This document shows positions 24,596 through 34,959 of a stretch of 64,000 bases of DNA, piece by piece. The position numbers and the translations under genes are program-made. The notes beneath the pieces were generated by a model, which was not told the DNA's origin, made no database searches, and was given only the letters and a program-made list of their open reading frames with translations. Within the stretch, counting starts at the first letter, position 1, and the number at the start of each line of letters is the position of its first letter. This DNA is from Bacillota bacterium (GTDB lineage Bacteria; Bacillota_I; Bacilli_A; RF39; UBA660): NCBI GenBank assembly GCA_015059485.1, contig SVAH01000001.1:62001-126000 (forward strand). Direction: 5' to 3'.

Positions 24596-24999
24596 TGACT
24601 TCAAAAAAAGGATTTGATGAATTAAAAAAATTTACAGATCAATATTTAAAAGAAAAGAATTATACATATGGTAATTTACTTGATCAATTAGATATAAATC
24701 ATGAAACAAAATATGCTAAATATATCGGCTGGAATTCTATTAAATGGTATGAATATTCGAGTTCGGATTATGATGATGTTAATGCAATTATGGATGGATT
24801 AAGTCATTTAAAAGATAAAGATTTATCTTATAGATATGCAAGGATCGGAGAATCATATGATGATTATGATGAACATTATTATGAAAGTGAAAAAGAAGAA
24901 GAACAGGATTTAGAATATCCATCAATGGAAAGATATTTTGATGATGATTATGTAATTGATAATATGAAACTTGATGCTAAAGAACCAGAGTTAACATAG
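24568..24999 (+). CDS. Unknown mobile-element protein, 143 aa (MGYRSDV-type)
   Basis: Starts MGYRSDVRIMTSKKGFDEL, an opening I associate with a family of small phage and plasmid proteins of unknown function. It has a Tyr/Asp/Glu-rich C-terminal half (DDYDEHYYESEKEEEQDLEY). RBS AGAGGAGG. It overlaps the preceding gene by 28 bases. Confidence 0.65.
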   Translation: MGYRSDVRIMTSKKGFDELKKFTDQYLKEKNYTYGNLLDQLDINHETKYAKYIGWNSIKWYEYSSSDYDDVNAIMDGLSHLKDKDLSYRYARIGESYDDYDEHYYESEKEEEQDLEYPSMERYFDDDYVIDNMKLDAKEPELT

Positions 25000-25008
25000 A
25001 GGTATATT

Positions 25009-25458
25009 ATGTATGATGATATTTTAAAAGACTTAGAAACTAATTTAAGTTTTACATATGGAAATAATATAACTCAATATGATAGTGGATATATATGCGA
25101 TGTATTTTCTGAAATAGCTGATAGTAATGTAGATATTTATACTTCTGATTTATTTGAATGGGGGAAAAGTAATATGTACTATATTGATGAAGCTACTAAA
25201 GAATTTGGTAATCCTAATGATATATTAAGGCAAATTCAACAAGGACAATACTATGCATATGAACAAGAATTATATGAGAATCAAGATGATATTATTAAGT
25301 ATTTTGCATATTCATATTTAAAAGATAATAATATTAAATTAAATATTGATCAAGAAGAAGATTTAGATGATTATTTATCAAGTGTAGATTCAAATGATAA
25401 ATTAGAAGATATAATTGATTATTGTAGAAATATTAATAAGGATTATGAATTAGCATGA
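25009..25458 (+). CDS. Unknown acidic protein upstream of the coupling protein, 149 aa
   Basis: No recognised domain; acidic and helical (MYDDILKDLETNLSFTYGNN). It overlaps the coupling-protein start by 4 bases (ATGA), so it is coupled to it. Confidence 0.65.
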   Translation: MYDDILKDLETNLSFTYGNNITQYDSGYICDVFSEIADSNVDIYTSDLFEWGKSNMYYIDEATKEFGNPNDILRQIQQGQYYAYEQELYENQDDIIKYFAYSYLKDNNIKLNIDQEEDLDDYLSSVDSNDKLEDIIDYCRNINKDYELA

Positions 25459-27452
25459 ATATAGGATTAATTGTTTTACTTGTAGTAATGATTATTTTTA
25501 TTATTGGATTTATGTATATTGAACCTATTTTAATGAAACATAAAGTAAAGAATGATAATGAGTATGGCTCTGCTAGATTTAGTACAAATAAAGAGATTAA
25601 AAAGAACTTTAAAAAAGAAAGTATTTATCATATAAAGGAAGCTGGGTTTCCAGTTTCTTTTAGTAAGAATTTAAAAAGTATTTATTTTGATAGAGAAACA
25701 CCTCATTATGTTTATTTAGGATCAACTGGATCTGGTAAATCAGTAACAGCAGTAATACCAACTTGTACTTTTATTTCAAAAGCAAAGAAAAAAAGAAGTG
25801 TTTTTATTACCGACCCAAAAGGGGAGATTTATCAATCAACATCGAAGATGTTTCAACATCAAGGGTATAGAATATTAACTATAGATTTTAGGAATCCAGA
25901 AAAATCAAATAAAATAAATATACTAGAACCAGTAATAAAAGAATATGAAGAATACATAAACTATGAAAAATTATCACTTGAATCAGATAATGAAAATGAT
26001 AAATTAAATTACAATAATAAATCTATGAGTTGTTTAGCTGAAACAAATAGATTAATATCTTCACTTGCAACAATGGTTATGCAAGATAAAGTAGAACAGA
26101 AAGATCCATTTTGGAATGAATCTGCTAAGAACTTATTAGAAGGTCTAATTGGATTCTTCTTAGAAGAATATAAAATTGGTAATATTACTAGAGAAAAAAT
26201 AACTATGACTTCTATTAGAAAGTTTCAAAATAGTTCTATGGAAGAAAATAACTTTAAAAAATTTAAAGATTATATTAATACTAAATCATATGGAAGTAAG
26301 TCTAAAGATGCTTTAGTAAGTATATTAAGTGCTAGTGAAAATACATATAAATCAATTACAGCAGTATTTGGTCAAAAAATGAATATATTTGACGATATTA
26401 ATGTAGCAAATGTTACTAGTACAAGTGATTTTGATTTTAATATATTAGGAAGTGAACCAGTAGCTTTGTATGTAATTGTTCCAGATGAAGATAAAACATA
26501 CTTTACTTTAGTAACAATTATAGTAGGATTACTATATAGAGATTTAGTAAAACTTGCTAATAGTAATGATAAAAAGAAATTACCTTATGAAATTGATTTT
26601 ATACTAGATGAGTTTGCTAACTGTCCACCACTTGCTGATATAGAAGCAATAGTTTCAGTAGCAAGATCTAGAGGTATGCATTTTCATTTCTTTATACAAT
26701 CATTTTCTCAATTAGATAATGTATATGGAAAAGAAGTAGCACAAATTATTTTGGATAACTGTGGTCTTGTTTATTTAAAGACAAATACACAAGAAACAGC
26801 AGAAGCCATTTCCAAAAGATTAGGTAAGAAAACTATTGAATCTAATAGTATGAGGCAATCTGTTTCTCTTATGAATTATAACGGAGATAAAACAACTAAT
26901 TTAATTGGTAGAGATTTAATGACTCCAGAAGAAGTAAAACAACTTCATTATAAAACTATAATATTTCCTATAATTGGTTTTCCAATTTTTAGGGATACTG
27001 TTTTGTATAATAAATTTAGTTGTTATGAATCTGGTAGAGTAGAAAGGGAATCTAATCCATTAAAAGATTTATCTTATACATACTTTACTGTAGAACAAAT
27101 AAAACATGAGATTAAAGAAAAAAGAAAACCTAATCCAAGAGAAATTAAAGAAATGAATCAATCTTTAGAACAAGCTGATAAAGATAATTTAAAACCTGTA
27201 GAAGAGATAATTGATAAAATTTTCAAAAAAGGATATCAATTAAAATATCTATCTAGCCCTAATCATAGAATATATATGAAAGTAACTATAAATAAATTAT
27301 TAGTTCAAAAAGAAAAATCACTATTGAGTAAAAAAATCAAAGAAGAATATTATCATTTTCAAATTATTGAAAAAGATAATAAAACTGTAATAGAAGTTCA
27401 TAATGAAAATCCTGATATGAGTTTATTAAATAATATAAATAATGCGAGGTAG
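25455..27452 (+). CDS. virD4: VirD4/TraG-type conjugal coupling protein
   Basis: A 665-residue protein with an N-terminal hydrophobic anchor (residues 2-25) and a TraG/VirD4 ATPase domain. Walker A is GSTGSGKSVTAVIPT at about residue 92; VFITDPKGEIYQ follows; Walker B is FILDEFANCPPLADIEAIVS near residue 385, then FFIQSFSQLDNVYG. A Lys-rich C-terminal extension may contact relaxosome proteins. It receives the relaxase-DNA complex and feeds the VirB4-driven channel. The stop codon lies in the terminator stem. Confidence 0.93.
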   Translation: MNIGLIVLLVVMIIFIIGFMYIEPILMKHKVKNDNEYGSARFSTNKEIKKNFKKESIYHIKEAGFPVSFSKNLKSIYFDRETPHYVYLGSTGSGKSVTAVIPTCTFISKAKKKRSVFITDPKGEIYQSTSKMFQHQGYRILTIDFRNPEKSNKINILEPVIKEYEEYINYEKLSLESDNENDKLNYNNKSMSCLAETNRLISSLATMVMQDKVEQKDPFWNESAKNLLEGLIGFFLEEYKIGNITREKITMTSIRKFQNSSMEENNFKKFKDYINTKSYGSKSKDALVSILSASENTYKSITAVFGQKMNIFDDINVANVTSTSDFDFNILGSEPVALYVIVPDEDKTYFTLVTIIVGLLYRDLVKLANSNDKKKLPYEIDFILDEFANCPPLADIEAIVSVARSRGMHFHFFIQSFSQLDNVYGKEVAQIILDNCGLVYLKTNTQETAEAISKRLGKKTIESNSMRQSVSLMNYNGDKTTNLIGRDLMTPEEVKQLHYKTIIFPIIGFPIFRDTVLYNKFSCYESGRVERESNPLKDLSYTYFTVEQIKHEIKEKRKPNPREIKEMNQSLEQADKDNLKPVEEIIDKIFKKGYQLKYLSSPNHRIYMKVTINKLLVQKEKSLLSKKIKEEYYHFQIIEKDNKTVIEVHNENPDMSLLNNINNAR

Positions 27453-27476
27453 CCCCATTCGGACTACCTCTTTTTT
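27446..27476 (+). terminator. Intrinsic terminator of the transfer operon
   Basis: A 7-bp stem GAGGTAG (27446-27452, containing the virD4 stop) with CTACCTC (27464-27470), followed by six T. Confidence 0.88.
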
Positions 27477-27552
27477 CTTGCAAAAAATTCTTGTATATTT
27501 TAAACTAATTATAGTAACAATCCTATTTTATCGTTAACAGCTTTACGTATAT

Positions 27553-27581
27553 TTGACAAAATAACGTTTTTGTGCTATTAT
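27553..27581 (+). promoter_or_regulatory. Sigma-A-type promoter
   Basis: TTGACA (27553-27558), 17-base spacer, TATTAT (27576-27581). A small stem CAAAC/GTTTG lies downstream in the leader of the AMP-ligase gene. It is one of the best promoters in the window. Confidence 0.85.
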
Positions 27582-27624
27582 ATACAGCCAAACAAAGGGA
27601 TTGGTTTGATTGTGAGGGGTTTAT

Positions 27625-29346
27625 ATGAAAAATATTAATGAAACCAAATATAATTATATGCTTGAACAAAACAAAGATTATATGGATTTAACAGCTTTGT
27701 CTTTTGGTGATAGAAAAATAACTTATGAAGAAATGCATGATAGAATAGAAAAATATGTTAGATTATTATATTCAAAAGGAGTAAGACAAGGAGATGTTAT
27801 AGGTATTTGTGCATATAATACTCCAGAGTCTGTATATTTACTTTACGCTTTAGATATCATTGGAGCTATAGTTGTAGGATATAGCCCATTTGATAATAAA
27901 GAAAAAACTAAATTAGACATAGAAATGACTAAGCCTAAAATGGTTATTAGTGTTGATATGTGCTACAGTAATTTTAAAGATTGGGAAAAAGCTTTAAACT
28001 TTTCTACAATATTATATTCACCAGTTGATTCGTTAGATGATATGAAAATCAAAGTTGGATACAAATTATTACAATTAAAAAATGGTAATTTTAAGTTATC
28101 AAAAAATAGTAATTTAAAATCATTATTAAAGAAAAATTATAGTGATGTTGATTATGTAAAAGCTCCATTTGAACAAGATGGATTAAGAGACATTTTATTT
28201 ACAGGTGGATCAACAGGAGTTCATAAGGGTGTTGAATTATCAGATAATGGATTAAATTCAGTAGTTGAGGGTATGAATTCTATATTTTCAGCTGAACCAG
28301 GTATGATTCATTTAGGTAATATTCCATTTGGTCATATGGCTTATGGTCGTTCAATATTACATTATGCCTTATGTAATAATATGGAATATGCTTTAACACT
28401 TAAAGCTATGCCAAGTGATCTATATGATGAAATTGTTAGAACTCATGCGAATGCTGCTGTTGGTGGTCCTCCACATTGGGTTTCTTTAATTGAACAACAA
28501 GGAGATAAATTTGTTCCTAGTAGCAGATTAAAACCTGGTTCGCTTAGTGAATTACATTATGCTACTTCTGGTGGTGAAGCTAAAAAAGAATCAACAGAAA
28601 ATGCTATAAATGAAGCTTTAAAATATTGTGGTAGCGATGCTAAATTAGGTGATGGATTAGGAGCAACTGAAACTTGGGCTTCTATGATGATTAATAATGG
28701 TAAAATTCATCATAGTGGAACAGTGGGTGAACCTATATCTACATTAGAAGTTAAATTAGTAGATCCTGATACTGGAAAAGAAGTAAAAGACGGAGAAAAA
28801 GGATTGCTTTATGTTTCTGGACCTTCTGTTATGATTGGATATCATAATAATCCAGAAGAAACTGAAAAAGTAATATCTTATGATGAAAACGGTAAAAGAT
28901 GGATTAATATAGGAGATTTCTTAATGAAGACACCTGATGGTGAGTTTAAATATGTTGGAAGACAAAAAAGAAACTTCGTATCAGGTTGTGATAATATCTA
29001 TCCAGAAGAATTAGAAAATTTATTATTAACCATTCCAGAAATAAGAGAAGTTGTTGTTACACCTATATCTGATGAAATGGTTCAATATATTCCTAGATAT
29101 CATATATCATTATATGATACAGATATTGATTATAAAGATTTAGAAGAAAGAATAAATGCATTAGTTATGTCAAAATTAAATGAAAACTGGTTACCTGGTT
29201 CAATTGCATACTATGATAAACCACTTGAAAGAATGCAAAATTCTAAAGTTAATATTTCATATTATAAGGAATTAGATCAAAAAGCATTAGAAAATAATGA
29301 AATTGATAACACTAGTGCTAAACAATTAAGATTAAGAAAAATATAA
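27625..29346 (+). CDS. AMP-dependent acyl-CoA synthetase/ligase-like protein
   Basis: A 573-residue ANL-superfamily adenylating enzyme. The A3-type phosphate loop is FTGGSTGVHKGVELS (near residue 193), A5 is GDGLGATETW (near 346), and A7 is WINIGDFLMKTPDGEFKYVGRQKRNFVSG (near 433), giving the hinge Asp and Arg. In the C-terminal subdomain a Lys is expected near LERMQNSKVNIS. The substrate is unclear; the fold fits fatty or aromatic acid CoA ligases and stand-alone adenylation domains. No carrier-protein or thioesterase gene is nearby. It has its own promoter and terminator, and conjugation genes lie upstream. Confidence 0.85.
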   Translation: MKNINETKYNYMLEQNKDYMDLTALSFGDRKITYEEMHDRIEKYVRLLYSKGVRQGDVIGICAYNTPESVYLLYALDIIGAIVVGYSPFDNKEKTKLDIEMTKPKMVISVDMCYSNFKDWEKALNFSTILYSPVDSLDDMKIKVGYKLLQLKNGNFKLSKNSNLKSLLKKNYSDVDYVKAPFEQDGLRDILFTGGSTGVHKGVELSDNGLNSVVEGMNSIFSAEPGMIHLGNIPFGHMAYGRSILHYALCNNMEYALTLKAMPSDLYDEIVRTHANAAVGGPPHWVSLIEQQGDKFVPSSRLKPGSLSELHYATSGGEAKKESTENAINEALKYCGSDAKLGDGLGATETWASMMINNGKIHHSGTVGEPISTLEVKLVDPDTGKEVKDGEKGLLYVSGPSVMIGYHNNPEETEKVISYDENGKRWINIGDFLMKTPDGEFKYVGRQKRNFVSGCDNIYPEELENLLLTIPEIREVVVTPISDEMVQYIPRYHISLYDTDIDYKDLEERINALVMSKLNENWLPGSIAYYDKPLERMQNSKVNISYYKELDQKALENNEIDNTSAKQLRLRKI

Positions 29347-29372
29347 GAAATTGCTTCTTATATTTTTTTTGT
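29339..29372 (+). terminator. Intrinsic terminator
   Basis: A perfect 11-bp stem AAATATAAGAA (29339-29349) with TTCTTATATTT (29355-29365), then T run; it overlaps the stop codon of the ligase gene. An extended -10 (TATAAT 29393-29398) for the next gene follows. Confidence 0.9.
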
Positions 29373-29420
29373 AAAAAAATGTAAAAATGTGGTATAATTA
29401 TTATAGTATGGGGTGAAATC

Positions 29421-31571
29421 ATGGGAATAGGTGTTTATTTTTCAACAAGTTCATTTATAATAATAACCATTTTAACATATATATTTTATTCTAAAAAAAG
29501 GGTAGAAAATGTTGAAACAAAAACATATGGTAAAATATTATTCTTGACTTTATTTGGATTATTTATGGAAGTTGCTACATGTATTTGGTTTGTAACTGGT
29601 GTTAGTTTGGATAATGTTCTTTATCAATTTGCTTCTAAATTAACTTCTTCATATTATATGATGTGGAGTGGATTATTTGTAAATTATTTAATTGATATAT
29701 GTAATATTAATAAAACTTTTAAAAAAGGATTTAATATATTTAATATAATTGGATTTGTAGCAATATTAATCCTTCCAATATCTTATAATACAGCTAAAAT
29801 GGGTGTCCTTCCTATAGGACCTGCAATATATTTAACATATCTAATATGCTTAATTTATGCTATTCTTGATTTAGTTATTTGCTTAAAATACAGAAAGAAA
29901 ATAGCAAGTTCTAAATTTACCCCAGTATATACTTTATTGCTTTTAGGTGGTATTGATATTGTGTTAGGTGTATTCTTCCCATCACTTTTCTTAATCGGTT
30001 ATGTATATTCATTAATTGTAATTATAATGTATTTTACAATTGAAAATCCTGATATTAAATTAGTAAAACAAATGCAACTTGCTAAAGATCAAGCTGAGAG
30101 AGCTAACAATGCAAAAAGTGATTTCTTATCAAGTATGAGTCACGAAATAAGAACACCTTTAAATGCAATTGTTGGATTTAGCGAAGATATACAAAGTCAT
30201 AAAGACACAGCTGATCCTGAAATTGTTGAAGACGCTGATTATATTTTAGAAGCATCTAAAACATTACTTGAAATAGTTGGAAATATACTTGATATTAATA
30301 AAATTGAAAGCAATAAGATGGAAATTACAGAAGTTGAATATAATTATAGAGAAGAAATTGAACAACTTGCTAAAATAGATGCTACAAGAATTGGTGAGAA
30401 AAATATTAATTTTAAAGTTACTTTTGCACCAGATATTCCTTATAAATTAATAGGTGATAAAACACATATTAAAGAAATAATAAATAATTTACTTACTAAT
30501 GCAATTAAATATACAGATCAAGGTGAAATTGAGTTAAATACAAAATGTATTAATAAAGATAATAATTGTAATTTAATTATAAGTGTAAGAGATACTGGTA
30601 AAGGTATCAAAGCTGAAAATATAAATAAATTATTTACGAAATTTGAAAGATTAGATGCAGAAAAAAATTCCACTACAGAAGGAACAGGGTTAGGTTTAGC
30701 TATAACAAAAGCACTTGTTGAAATGATGGGTGGAAAAATTAATGTTCAATCACAATTTGGAAAAGGTTCAATATTTATGGTACAAATTCCTCAAAAAATT
30801 AGTCAAATGGTTAATCCAGATCAAACAGTTCAAATTGATATTACATCTATTAAACAAAATATGGATCAACAGCCAGTAGTATCATCAACACCTGAAGTTG
30901 CTCAGCCAACAAGTCCTGTTATTCAACAAGTTCAATCAGTACAACCTGAAGAACCTGTTGCAACAGTTACACCTATTGAAGAATCTACAACAACTTCACA
31001 AACAGGAAAGAAGATATTAATTGTTGATGATAATAAATTAAATATTAAGGTTGCTCGTAGAGCTTTAGATGGATTTGGTTTTGAAATAGATGAATGTTAT
31101 GACGGACAAGAATGTTTGGATAAAGTAGTAAATGGAAATGAATATGATTTAATTCTAATGGATATAATGATGCCAAATATGAGTGGTGAAACAGCAATAG
31201 CAAAATTAAAAGAAAAACCTAACTTTAATATTCCTACTATAGCTTTAACAGCTGATGCTGTAGCAGGAGCTAGAGAGAAATATCTAGGTGAAGGATTTGT
31301 AGATTATATTGCTAAACCATTTAGCAAAGATCAAATAAAAGAAAAATTAGATGTAGTTTTTGGTGAAAGTTCAGAACCTAAAATCGAACAACAAGATAAT
31401 AATACAGATGAAGTTGTAAAAGCTCTTTCAGATATGTCTAAACCAGTTAATGAAATAGATGTTCCAAATCAAATTGAATCAGAACCTAAATATGATCCAA
31501 ATGTAGATAGATTCAAAGATGTTGAACCTCATGTGTTTGGTGGAAAAGAAGATAATAAAGGTAATGAGTAA
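29421..31571 (+). CDS. Hybrid sensor histidine kinase with C-terminal receiver
   Basis: A 716-residue protein. About seven hydrophobic segments lie in residues 1-210, then a HisKA domain with [16 protein letters not shown] (phospho-His near residue 239). A HATPase_c domain follows with N box [10 protein letters not shown]1 DTGKGI, and G2 GTGLGLAI. A Pro/Gln-rich linker (about 475-530) leads to a receiver domain with [16 protein letters not shown] (phospho-Asp near 582) and the Lys in YIAKPFSK. No output domain or separate regulator is adjacent, so the phosphoryl group probably goes on to a distant partner. Confidence 0.93.
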   Translation: MGIGVYFSTSSFIIITILTYIFYSKKRVENVETKTYGKILFLTLFGLFMEVATCIWFVTGVSLDNVLYQFASKLTSSYYMMWSGLFVNYLIDICNINKTFKKGFNIFNIIGFVAILILPISYNTAKMGVLPIGPAIYLTYLICLIYAILDLVICLKYRKKIASSKFTPVYTLLLLGGIDIVLGVFFPSLFLIGYVYSLIVIIMYFTIENPDIKLVKQMQLAKDQAERANNAKSDFLSSMSHEIRTPLNAIVGFSEDIQSHKDTADPEIVEDADYILEASKTLLEIVGNILDINKIESNKMEITEVEYNYREEIEQLAKIDATRIGEKNINFKVTFAPDIPYKLIGDKTHIKEIINNLLTNAIKYTDQGEIELNTKCINKDNNCNLIISVRDTGKGIKAENINKLFTKFERLDAEKNSTTEGTGLGLAITKALVEMMGGKINVQSQFGKGSIFMVQIPQKISQMVNPDQTVQIDITSIKQNMDQQPVVSSTPEVAQPTSPVIQQVQSVQPEEPVATVTPIEESTTTSQTGKKILIVDDNKLNIKVARRALDGFGFEIDECYDGQECLDKVVNGNEYDLILMDIMMPNMSGETAIAKLKEKPNFNIPTIALTADAVAGAREKYLGEGFVDYIAKPFSKDQIKEKLDVVFGESSEPKIEQQDNNTDEVVKALSDMSKPVNEIDVPNQIESEPKYDPNVDRFKDVEPHVFGGKEDNKGNE

Positions 31572-31617
31572 TCATTCCTTTTTTTGTGCTATAATATAAA
31601 TATAAGAGGGTGAGAGT

Positions 31618-31851
31618 ATGAACATAGAAAAGTTAAAAGATAAACTAGCTAAAAATAATAAAGTTATGTTTAAATTATATAGCTTAGAATATGTAATTGA
31701 ATTAGTAGATAATAACTATGTTCAAATTTATTCTCCTACTTACTCAAACGATATTAGAAAATATAATAATATTAATGAACTTTTAAATAACTTTAGAGTA
31801 TATAATGAAACATTGTTAGAATCAGAAAATAGAATAGTTGTATATGAATAA
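31618..31851 (+). CDS. Small unknown protein, 77 aa
   Basis: Preceded by an extended -10 (TATAAT 31590-31595) and RBS AGAGGGTGAG. It starts MNIEKLKDKLAKNNKVMFKL; short alternating helix and strand, no known family. It may form a two-gene unit with the next ORF. Confidence 0.65.
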   Translation: MNIEKLKDKLAKNNKVMFKLYSLEYVIELVDNNYVQIYSPTYSNDIRKYNNINELLNNFRVYNETLLESENRIVVYE

Positions 31852-31871
31852 ATAAAAGAAAGGAATGATTG

Positions 31872-32114
31872 TTGGTGGGATTATTTGATGATTTATTTGG
31901 TAATGATAAAAAGAAGAGTCAGCAAGCTTTTGGATTGTTTTCTTTTATGAATGAACAGCAAGATGAAAATAATAGTGAATATACAGATGAAGAACTAGAT
32001 GCTTATGGATTAGAAGAATGGCAAAAAGAAGAAGTGAAAAAAGGTAATTATGATCCATGGAATTTCGAAGAGGAAGATTTAGAAGAAGATGATTATTATA
32101 GTGAGGATGATTAA
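31872..32114 (+). CDS. Small highly acidic protein, 80 aa
   Basis: Starts at TTG 31872 (GAAAGGA 7 bases upstream; TTG 31869 is an alternative). The sequence begins LVGLFDDLFGNDKKKSQQ and ends in a run of Glu, Asp and Tyr. A DNA mimic or anti-restriction role is possible given the neighbouring hsd genes, but this is speculation based on acidity and location. Confidence 0.6.
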   Translation: MVGLFDDLFGNDKKKSQQAFGLFSFMNEQQDENNSEYTDEELDAYGLEEWQKEEVKKGNYDPWNFEEEDLEEDDYYSEDD

Positions 32115-32127
32115 TAATCATCTTTTT
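32106..32127 (+). terminator. Intrinsic terminator
   Basis: GATGATTA/TAATCATC-type palindrome followed by five T, overlapping the stop codon of the acidic protein. Confidence 0.75.
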
Positions 32128-32159
32128 AAATGGAAATCGTGTGTAAATTGACAATTTTA

Positions 32160-32168
32160 TGGTATAAT
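32160..32168 (+). promoter_or_regulatory. Extended -10 promoter of hsdR
   Basis: TGGTATAAT at 32160-32168; the nearby TTGACA (32148) is only 9 bases upstream and cannot act as its -35. Confidence 0.7.
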
Positions 32169-32197
32169 TGTATTTGAGATATTTAGGTGGTGAAAAG

Positions 32198-34948
32198 ATG
32201 GGTACATATGAGAGTGAATCTAAATTAGAAGATAGAATGATAGACCAATTAAGAAAACAAGGATATCAATATATTGAAATAAATGATGTAACCGAATTAG
32301 AAAGAAATTTTAGGGAACAAGTAAACCTACATAATAGAGCAGAATTAAAGTTTAAAGACTTATCTGATAAAGAATTTGAAAGACTAATGGTAAAAATATC
32401 TGGTAAAGGTGTTTTTCAGTCTGCAAAAGAATTAAGACAAAAGCAAGATATACAAAGAGATGATGGTTCAATTGTTTATATTGAATTGTTTAATACAAAA
32501 GATTGGTGTAGAAATAACTTTCAAGTAACTCATCAAACTACTGTTGAAGGTAAATATACTAATAGATACGATGTAACTATTTTAATTAATGGACTTCCTC
32601 TTGTTCAAATTGAATTAAAACGAAGAGGAATAGATATGAAAGAAGCTTTTAATCAAATTAAAAGATATAAAAGACATTCATATTTTGGATTATATAAATT
32701 TATTCAATTATTCGTTATAAGTAATGGTGTAGATACAAAGTATTTTGCTAATGGAGATCAAGAACTTAATTATGGATTTACATTCTATTGGACTGATGTA
32801 GATAACAATAGAATAACTAATCTAGAACAATTCTGTGTATTCTTCTTAGATAGATGTCATATTGGTAAAATGATAGCTAGATACATGATTATAAATGAAA
32901 CTGAAAAAATGTTAATGGTTATGAGACCATATCAAGTATATGCTGTAGAAAATATTGTATCTCGTGCTTTAGATACAAATAATAATGGTTATGTATGGCA
33001 TACAACAGGTTCAGGTAAAACTATAACTTCATTTAAAACAAGCCAAATTTTATCTTTAGAGCCATCTATTAATCAGGTATTTTTCTTAGTTGATAGAAAA
33101 GACTTAGACAAACAAACCTTAGATGAATTTAATAAATTCGATCCAGGTTGTGTTGATATGACAAATCAAACTGATAAATTAATACAACAAATTAAAGATA
33201 GTACAAAACCATTAATAATTACTACAATTCAAAAAATGGCTAATGCATGTTCAAATCCTAAATATGCGAGTGTTATGGAAAAATATAAAGATTTAAAAAC
33301 TATCTTTATAATTGATGAATGTCATAGATCTCAATTTGGGGATATGCATAGACAAATATCTAAAACATTTAGTAAAGCTCAATATTTTGGATTTACTGGT
33401 ACTCCAAGATTTAAAGAAAATCCATCACAAGATGGTAGAAGTACAGCAGATATTTTTGAAAAATGTTTACATACATATTTAATTAAAGATGCTATTAAAG
33501 ATGAGAATGTTTTAGGATTCTCAGTTGATTATATGAAGTTTGTTGAATTCAACGGACAAACAGAAGAAGATTTAATGGTAGAAGGAATAGATACTGATGA
33601 AGTATTTATGGCTGATGATAGAGTAAGACTTATTGCACAAGATATTATTGATCATCATAATGTTAAAACTAGAGATAGAAAATATAATGCTTTATTTACT
33701 GTTTCATCAATACCTTTATTAATTAAGTATTATGATATGTTTAAATCATTAAATCATGATTTAAAGATTGGTGCTATATTTACTTATGGTGCTAATGAAG
33801 ATTTAGATAAGAATCCAGAACATTCAAGAGAAGCACTTGATAGATGTATGAAAGATTATAACAAGATGTTCAAAACTAATTTTAGTACTCATACATTTGA
33901 TTCTTATTTTAGAGATATATGTAAGAGAATTAAAAATACTGAAATTGATATTGTTATAGTAGTTAATATGTTATTGACAGGATTTGATGCTAAGAGATTA
34001 AATACTTTATATGTAGATAAACCATTAAAGTATCATGATCTTATTCAAGCATTCTCAAGAACTAATAGAGTAGAATCTGATACTAAACCATTTGGTAATA
34101 TAGTATGTTATAGAACTACTAAAGCTAGAGTAGATGAAGCTGTTAAATTATTCTCACAAACAAATAGTGTAGATACAGTTATTATGGCTCCATATGAAAC
34201 ATACTTAGAAAAATTCAATAATGCAGTAAATAAATTATTAGAAATTACTCCAGTAGTTGAAAGTGTAGATTCACTTGAAAGTGAAGATGATATAAAAGAA
34301 TTTATAGTCGCATTTAGAGAAGTAGCTAAAATATTAGTTAGTTTAAAAACATTTAATCAATTTGATTTAGATAATACTGATTCAATGATTAATACTCAAA
34401 TGTTTGAAGATTATAAATCTAAGTATTATGAATTATATAGAAAACTATCAAATGATAAAGAAAAGAGTTCTATTTTGAATGATGTAACATTCTCGCTAGA
34501 ACTAATACAAACTGATAAAATTAATGTTTCTTATATTTTAAATTTAATTAGAAATGTTGATTTATCTAATGAAGAACAAAAACAAAAAGATATAGCTGAT
34601 ATTCAAAGTAAATTAGTTAATATTACAGATGATGAATTATTCTTAAAAGCTGAATTAATTAAGAGTTTCTTATCTTCAATTTTACCAGCATTAAAAGAAG
34701 AAGATTCAATAGATGAAGCTTTCGATAAGCATATGAATAAAGAAAGACAAAAAGAAATTGAAAAATTTGCTACTGAAAATAATATTAACTTAGAAACACT
34801 TGAAACAATAATAAACGAATTTGAATATAGTGGTATTTTCCCAGATGGATTAATAGGACAATCTATTGAAGCTCCATTCTTGAAGAAAATATCAATTATT
34901 GAGAATATTAAAGGATTCGTTAAGAATCTATTAAAGAAATATATGTAG
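32198..34948 (+). CDS. hsdR: Type I restriction endonuclease subunit R
   Basis: A 916-residue HsdR. The nuclease core is near residues 125-150 (PLVQIELKRRG supplies E-x-K). The translocase has Walker A VWHTTGSGKTITSF near 267, DEAD-box variant IIDECHRSQFG near 370, GFTGTPRF, and the later TGFDAKRLNTLYVDKPL and QAFSRTNR motifs. The helical C-terminal region would bind the methylase. ATG 32198 with AGGTGG 7 bases upstream is preferred; a frame open to 32168 starts inside the promoter. It acts in a complex with HsdM and HsdS. Confidence 0.95.
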   Translation: MGTYESESKLEDRMIDQLRKQGYQYIEINDVTELERNFREQVNLHNRAELKFKDLSDKEFERLMVKISGKGVFQSAKELRQKQDIQRDDGSIVYIELFNTKDWCRNNFQVTHQTTVEGKYTNRYDVTILINGLPLVQIELKRRGIDMKEAFNQIKRYKRHSYFGLYKFIQLFVISNGVDTKYFANGDQELNYGFTFYWTDVDNNRITNLEQFCVFFLDRCHIGKMIARYMIINETEKMLMVMRPYQVYAVENIVSRALDTNNNGYVWHTTGSGKTITSFKTSQILSLEPSINQVFFLVDRKDLDKQTLDEFNKFDPGCVDMTNQTDKLIQQIKDSTKPLIITTIQKMANACSNPKYASVMEKYKDLKTIFIIDECHRSQFGDMHRQISKTFSKAQYFGFTGTPRFKENPSQDGRSTADIFEKCLHTYLIKDAIKDENVLGFSVDYMKFVEFNGQTEEDLMVEGIDTDEVFMADDRVRLIAQDIIDHHNVKTRDRKYNALFTVSSIPLLIKYYDMFKSLNHDLKIGAIFTYGANEDLDKNPEHSREALDRCMKDYNKMFKTNFSTHTFDSYFRDICKRIKNTEIDIVIVVNMLLTGFDAKRLNTLYVDKPLKYHDLIQAFSRTNRVESDTKPFGNIVCYRTTKARVDEAVKLFSQTNSVDTVIMAPYETYLEKFNNAVNKLLEITPVVESVDSLESEDDIKEFIVAFREVAKILVSLKTFNQFDLDNTDSMINTQMFEDYKSKYYELYRKLSNDKEKSSILNDVTFSLELIQTDKINVSYILNLIRNVDLSNEEQKQKDIADIQSKLVNITDDELFLKAELIKSFLSSILPALKEEDSIDEAFDKHMNKERQKEIEKFATENNINLETLETIINEFEYSGIFPDGLIGQSIEAPFLKKISIIENIKGFVKNLLKKYM

Positions 34949-34959
34949 GAGGTTAAAAT

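Noticed and set aside
8663-27452. Calling the region a prophage
   Set aside because: There are no capsid, terminase, portal or tail genes; VirB4, VirD4, relaxase and SSB identify conjugation.
32168-32197. Starting hsdR at 32168
   Set aside because: That codon lies in the -10 region of the promoter and has no RBS; ATG 32198 has AGGTGG at proper spacing.
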